NCBI RefSeq assembly: GCF_020177265.1 | Contig: NZ_JAIVMC010000001.1 | Location: 62,001-126,000, forward strand | Length of the DNA: 64,000 bases | Direction: 5' to 3' | Source of the DNA: Pseudooceanicola marinus | GTDB lineage: Bacteria; Pseudomonadota; Alphaproteobacteria; Rhodobacterales; Rhodobacteraceae | Part shown: one piece after another, positions 61,122-64,000 of the stretch | Position numbering within the stretch: the stretch's first letter is position 1 | Layout of the letters: every line of letters starts with the position of its first letter | The notes under the pieces: generated by a model | Databases searched by the model: none | Told to the model about the DNA's origin: nothing | What the model saw: the letters and a program-made list of their open reading frames with translations, nothing else | Translations under genes and position numbers: made by a program

Positions 61122-61587
61122 GGCGCGGCCCGCTTCGATCCAGTCGGCGGTGCAGACCGCCATTCGCGCGGCCGGCGGCCTGGAGGCCGTGGCCAATGAC
61201 ATCGGCGTCGGGGTCTCGACTCTGTCGCACGGGACGGAAGTCTCGGAGCAGCGTCCGGGCGGGCTTGGCGTCAACTACCTCGACCGCCTGAGCCGCATCG
61301 TGCCGGAAGCCGCCGTGCCGATCGCGGCCCACTTCGCCGCCCTGGGCGGCGGCACCTTCCACCCGCTGAACATCGAAGGCTCGACCGCATCGGATATTCA
61401 CTGGATTACACGAGAGTTCGCGGACGTGCTGCAGCGCCATGCCGAGGCGCATTCCTCGGCGTCGGCGGTCCCGCACGACTATTCGCCCAAGGAGGCGCAG
61501 GACCAGATCGCCGAACTGGACGAAATGGTCACGGCCGCCATGCAGTTCCGCGCCACGTTGCTCGGCAAGGCGGAGCGGCGCGCATGA
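61114..61587 (+). CDS. CII-like phage regulatory protein
   Basis: A 157-residue protein with SIQSAVQTAIRAAGGLEAVANDIGVGVSTLSHGTEVSEQ, an HTH region like the CII/CP76 phage regulators, then VNYLDRLSRIVPEAAVPIAAHFAALGGGTFHPL. The C-terminal half is helical (QDQIAELDEMVTAAMQFRATLLGKA). The ATG at 61114 has GGAGAG 7 bases upstream. Similarity is by pattern, so the family call is moderate. Confidence 0.7.
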   Translation: MRKARPASIQSAVQTAIRAAGGLEAVANDIGVGVSTLSHGTEVSEQRPGGLGVNYLDRLSRIVPEAAVPIAAHFAALGGGTFHPLNIEGSTASDIHWITREFADVLQRHAEAHSSASAVPHDYSPKEAQDQIAELDEMVTAAMQFRATLLGKAERRA

Positions 61588-61933
61588 TGGCTTGTCTCAC
61601 ATACTCCTCCCGCCGACGGGCGGGCGATCGTCGCGGGGAGGGTGCTTTCGTTGGCGGTGCGCTCCCCGCGCCGATCATTTCCCAGATCCACTCACGGACC
61701 CCGGCACAGGCGCCGGGCCGTGCGGAGCGCCGGCTGTCGGGCAGGGCAGGGCGCTTCCTGGCGCGGAGGGCCCATGTCCTCCAGTCCCTCCGCGCCGCCA
61801 GTTTCCCCGGACCTTGTCAGGCCGCCCCGCGGGACCGCGCGGCCGTCCGGGGCGTCGCGGTCCCGATCTGTCCGTCCCCGACTTGGGGCGCGTCCCTCCC
61901 GGCGCGCCCCGCCTTTTCCTTGGAGGGTTTCGC
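61588..61933. other. GC-rich gap of 346 bases with hairpin
   Basis: No convincing gene between the CII-like and double-HTH genes: three frames are open but encode Arg/Pro/Ala-rich sequence without good starts. A perfect 11-bp hairpin (61760-61770 with 61786-61796, 15-base loop) lies in the middle. This could be an untranslated leader or an unrecognised RNA. Confidence 0.5.
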
Positions 61934-62485
61934 ATGGACATCGTGACCGCAGAAGAGCGCCGTCTGATCGACGAGGCGCTGGAGCGTATCCCCGAGGAGA
62001 AGCGGCGCATCCCCACGGGCGTCAGCGGCATGGACCGTGACTACGTCTGGGACCCGAAGACCCAGTCGCTCATCACCCGCAACGAGGCCTTCAAGGGCGG
62101 CTTCCGGACGATGCAGCGCGCGCAGGTGCCGACCCTGGCGGACCGGCTGAAGGACCGCGAGATCGCCCAGGACATCAAGGACGGTCTGAGCATCAGCGAG
62201 ATCATCCTGCTGCGGCATACGGCGCGCCAGCGCATTCAGCGGGTGGCGCGCGAGGACGGGCTGGAGATCGCCCGGCCGAAGCCCGCGCCGCTCCGGGGCG
62301 GGCGCGAGAAGTCCGTCTCGGGCGATGACGAGGAAATCACCCGGAAGATCCTGGCGCTGGTCGATGGCCAACGGGGGCTGACGGAAATCGCCCGGCTGGC
62401 GGGCTGCCACAAGGATGCGGTGCGCCTGCGCCGGGATCGGCTGAAGCTCGATATCCCGGCCGCCAAGCGGAGGAAAGTCGCGTGA
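61934..62485 (+). CDS. Hypothetical phage protein with two HTH-like segments
   Basis: A 183-residue charged protein. The N-terminal half (AEERRLIDEALERIPEEKRRI ... DYVWDPKTQSLITRNEAF) is unassigned. Two HTH-like segments follow: IAQDIKDGLSISEIILLRHTARQRIQRVAREDG and ILALVDGQRGLTEIARLAGCHKDAVRLRRDRLKL. It may bind DNA near the origin cluster downstream. GGAGGG lies 6 bases before the ATG. Confidence 0.7.
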   Translation: MDIVTAEERRLIDEALERIPEEKRRIPTGVSGMDRDYVWDPKTQSLITRNEAFKGGFRTMQRAQVPTLADRLKDREIAQDIKDGLSISEIILLRHTARQRIQRVAREDGLEIARPKPAPLRGGREKSVSGDDEEITRKILALVDGQRGLTEIARLAGCHKDAVRLRRDRLKLDIPAAKRRKVA

Positions 62486-62747
62486 CGTTCAGACCCCCCG
62501 GATTTGGGCCGATTGACAGCGGATGGCGCCCCATGCGTTGCTTTGACCTGTCCGCTCAGGGGGAGAGGCGGGCGGACACCTGGCGCACCCCGCGCGCTGG
62601 CGTGGCCCGGCGCGGTGGTGATCTCTGCTTGGCTGCCGCGCCGTTTGGCGGGATCGCCACGCGACCTGCTCAGTGCCTGCATTCCGCGATCTGGTTGAGG
62701 CTATTGGCGTGCCAAATGGCGCGCCTCCGGTTCCGGGGGGTCGCCTC
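62482..62747 (+). other. Stretch with overlapping ambiguous frames
   Basis: Between the double-HTH gene and the replication-type gene, two frames are open: one starts at a GTG overlapping the previous stop (GTGA), the other runs to 62698 and ends RDLLSACIPRSG. Neither has typical codon use throughout or a clear ribosome site. A small gene is possible but unsupported. Confidence 0.4.
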
Positions 62748-63395
62748 ATGCGCTCGCTGACCTCTGCAGGCGCGGCGTTGCGCGCCGTCGAGACCGATGA
62801 CCTCGAAGAATACCCGCTGTCGGGCCAGGAGCGCCTCGACAGCCATTACTTCATCGCCTGGCATCACCGCCGCTGGCTGAACTCGGAGATGCGCCTGAAG
62901 GCCACCGAGGAGTGTCGCGCGCTTTACTTCGATCTGATCTGCATCGCCCAGGAACAGAACCCCATCGGGACGCTTCCGGCGGATACCGAGCAGCTGGCCA
63001 AGCTCCTGGGCGTGGAACAGGGGCGGCTGCAGCGGCTTTGCGAAGGCAGCTTCGGTCCGCTTCACAAGTGGCGCCCCTGTCTCTGCGAGGGCGTGGTTCG
63101 CCTATATCACCCGATGGTGCTGGAGGTCGTCACCGATGCCATCGCGCGCAAGCACGACAACCGGGCGCGTAACGAGGCGGGCAATGCGATGAAGCGCCGG
63201 CAGCGCCTGCGCAGCGCCATCGCGGGCTATCACGTGGATCTCGCGGCCAATGACGCGGCCATCCTTTGGATGGACGAATGGCTCATGGAACAGGGCTGCG
63301 GCTATCGCGGCGCCTCCTGGATCGAGCGCGCCATCGGCGCCTGGTCCGATCATCAACTTCACATGCACACGCGGGGCGGCAGGCAACTGTCCTGA
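62748..63395 (+). CDS. DUF1376-like phage replication protein
   Basis: A 215-residue protein: HYFIAWHHRRWLNSEMRLKATEECRALYFDLICIAQEQNPIGTLPADTEQLAKLLGVEQGRLQRLCEGSF..., a winged-helix pattern like the DUF1376/YdaU-type replication-initiation proteins, followed by a basic region RKHDNRARNEAGNAMKRRQRLRSAI. ATG 62748 has GGGGGG 7 bases upstream; a GTG at 62673 would add 25 residues that also look protein-like. It is directly upstream of the repeat cluster, as initiators often are. Confidence 0.65.
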   Translation: MRSLTSAGAALRAVETDDLEEYPLSGQERLDSHYFIAWHHRRWLNSEMRLKATEECRALYFDLICIAQEQNPIGTLPADTEQLAKLLGVEQGRLQRLCEGSFGPLHKWRPCLCEGVVRLYHPMVLEVVTDAIARKHDNRARNEAGNAMKRRQRLRSAIAGYHVDLAANDAAILWMDEWLMEQGCGYRGASWIERAIGAWSDHQLHMHTRGGRQLS

Positions 63396-63548
63396 ACTGT
63401 CCAGTGGACAGTGTCGGAAGTGTCCACCGGACAGTTCGGACAGTGTCCTGGACACTTTCAAACTGTCCGCTCCGATAGAGACATGGACAGAGACATCAGA
63501 AGACACAGGACGTTGCGCGGACAGTTCGAGCGGGGCGCCTGTGGATAA
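63386..63548 (+). other. Candidate replication origin: iteron-like repeats plus DnaA box
   Basis: Seven copies of GGACAGT or its complement ACTGTCC occur in 140 bases (63386, 63396, 63406, 63429, 63438, 63462, 63519), with a near copy GGACAGA at 63485. They end at a perfect DnaA box, TGTGGATAA (63540-63548, the complement of TTATCCACA). The cluster lies between the replication-type gene and the next gene. Several copies form inverted pairs, so stem-loops are also possible. Confidence 0.7.
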
Positions 63549-63578
63549 GTCGGACCTTGGCTGAGAAAGGGCAAGAGG

Positions 63579-64000
63579 ATGCGGATCGAGCAGGATCACG
63601 AGACGAAGCGGGACCGGGTTCGCCGGCTGTTGCTGGGGCCGCTGGAGGGGATCGGGTTCCGCTTCCCGAAGGCGGTGGAGCCGGATGAAGGCCGCAAGCG
63701 CCTCGACCGGCTGGCGGATGAGCTGGGCTACATGAGCGACGCCAACCTGCGGCGTCTCTTCGAGGCGATGCGCTCGAAGGGCGAGGGCCGGGCCCGGGAC
63801 TTCTGGCCCAGCCATGCGGCCTTCGTGGCCCTGGCGCAGGTCGCGCAGCCGCGCCCCCTCGAGGAGATGCCCGGACTGGCCAGCTGGTTCGGCAGCGCCG
63901 CCGGGCGCGCCGCGCTGGCCGAGGGGCGCCTGGTCGAGGAATACCGCTGGTGGCTGTCGAAACACCGCCCGCCGCTGAACCCGCAGGAACGCCGGATCAT
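63579..64000 (+). CDS. Hypothetical phage protein (3' end cut by window)
   Basis: The 140 visible residues start MRIEQDHETKRDRVRRLLLGPLEGIGFRFPK and continue with LDRLADELGYMSDANLRRLFEAMRSKGEGRARDFWPSHAAFVALAQ. Helical and charged, not recognised. Position just after the origin cluster suggests a replication accessory such as a helicase-loader type protein (inference). The frame is open to the right edge. Confidence 0.75.
   Translation, partial: MRIEQDHETKRDRVRRLLLGPLEGIGFRFPKAVEPDEGRKRLDRLADELGYMSDANLRRLFEAMRSKGEGRARDFWPSHAAFVALAQVAQPRPLEEMPGLASWFGSAAGRAALAEGRLVEEYRWWLSKHRPPLNPQERRI

Larger units (their letters stand above)
53820..64000. mobile_element. Prophage or related integrative element (left part)
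   Basis: From the integrase at 53894 to the right edge the genes are of phage type: tyrosine integrase, cytosine methyltransferase, clamp-like protein, DUF2312, tiny overlapping genes, HTH repressor with Cro-like partner and operator arrays, CII-like protein, DUF1376-like replication protein and an iteron/DnaA-box cluster. No structural genes appear, so they would lie beyond the window if present. Confidence 0.9.

Overview
The window is high-GC DNA from an alphaproteobacterium, most likely a member of the Rhodobacterales. The basis is gene content and order: a hupTUV-hypF-hupSLC(D) uptake-hydrogenase cluster arranged as in Rhodobacter, an Entner-Doudoroff edd-eda pair, yceD-rpmF-plsX-fabH-ihfA-merR diverging from bamE, argS-SPOR-nagZ-scpA-scpB, a long-form dCTP deaminase, and an ornithine-lipid acyltransferase. 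I cannot name the species.

Layout. 1-10846 (minus strand): [NiFe] hydrogenase genes in transcription order hupT (kinase), hupU and hupV (H2-sensing hydrogenase), hypF (maturation), hupS and hupL (uptake enzyme), an unnamed 59-residue membrane protein, hupC (cytochrome b) and hupD (protease, cut by the window edge). 10991-13448: eda and edd. 13940-24730: chromosomal genes including an rRNA methyltransferase, a PIN protein, a flavin monooxygenase, an M48 protease, DedA, OsmC, a MoxR ATPase/VWA pair and a DksA with a degenerate zinc finger. 24996-27068: FAD monooxygenase and exonuclease III, convergent. 27501-30247: an unusual three-gene unit, namely a protein made of eight FTSGS repeats, an unrecognised 372-residue protein, and a DMT-type membrane transporter, closed by a strong terminator. 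30360-53651: core genes (erpA, dgt, argS, nagZ, scpAB, dcd, tRNA-Pro, ihfA, fabH, plsX, rpmF, bamE, olsB, uup), plus an orphan YjhX-family protein, a Hint-domain secreted protein and a ferredoxin-less PreA-like enzyme preceded by a RutR-like operator.

53894 to the right edge is the left part of a prophage or related integrative element. A leftward operon runs from five tiny overlapping genes through a sliding-clamp-like protein, a GapR/DUF2312 protein, a small membrane protein, a cytosine methyltransferase and two small genes to a tyrosine integrase. A control region follows with a small HTH repressor facing a Cro-like gene, and five copies of a CCAC-N5-GTGG operator at the two control points. 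Rightward genes are CII-like, a double-HTH protein and a DUF1376-like replication protein. Next comes a cluster of GGACAGT/ACTGTCC repeats with a perfect DnaA box, a candidate replication origin, and then a truncated gene at the edge.

How the genes work together. HupUV senses H2 and signals through HupT (the partner HupR is not in the window). HypF supplies the CN ligands for HupL, HupD trims HupL, and HupSLC passes H2 electrons to quinone. The best candidates for new biology are the FTSGS repeat unit, the small hydrogenase-operon protein, the five-operator lysogeny switch with its linked replication module, and the RutR-linked truncated PreA.
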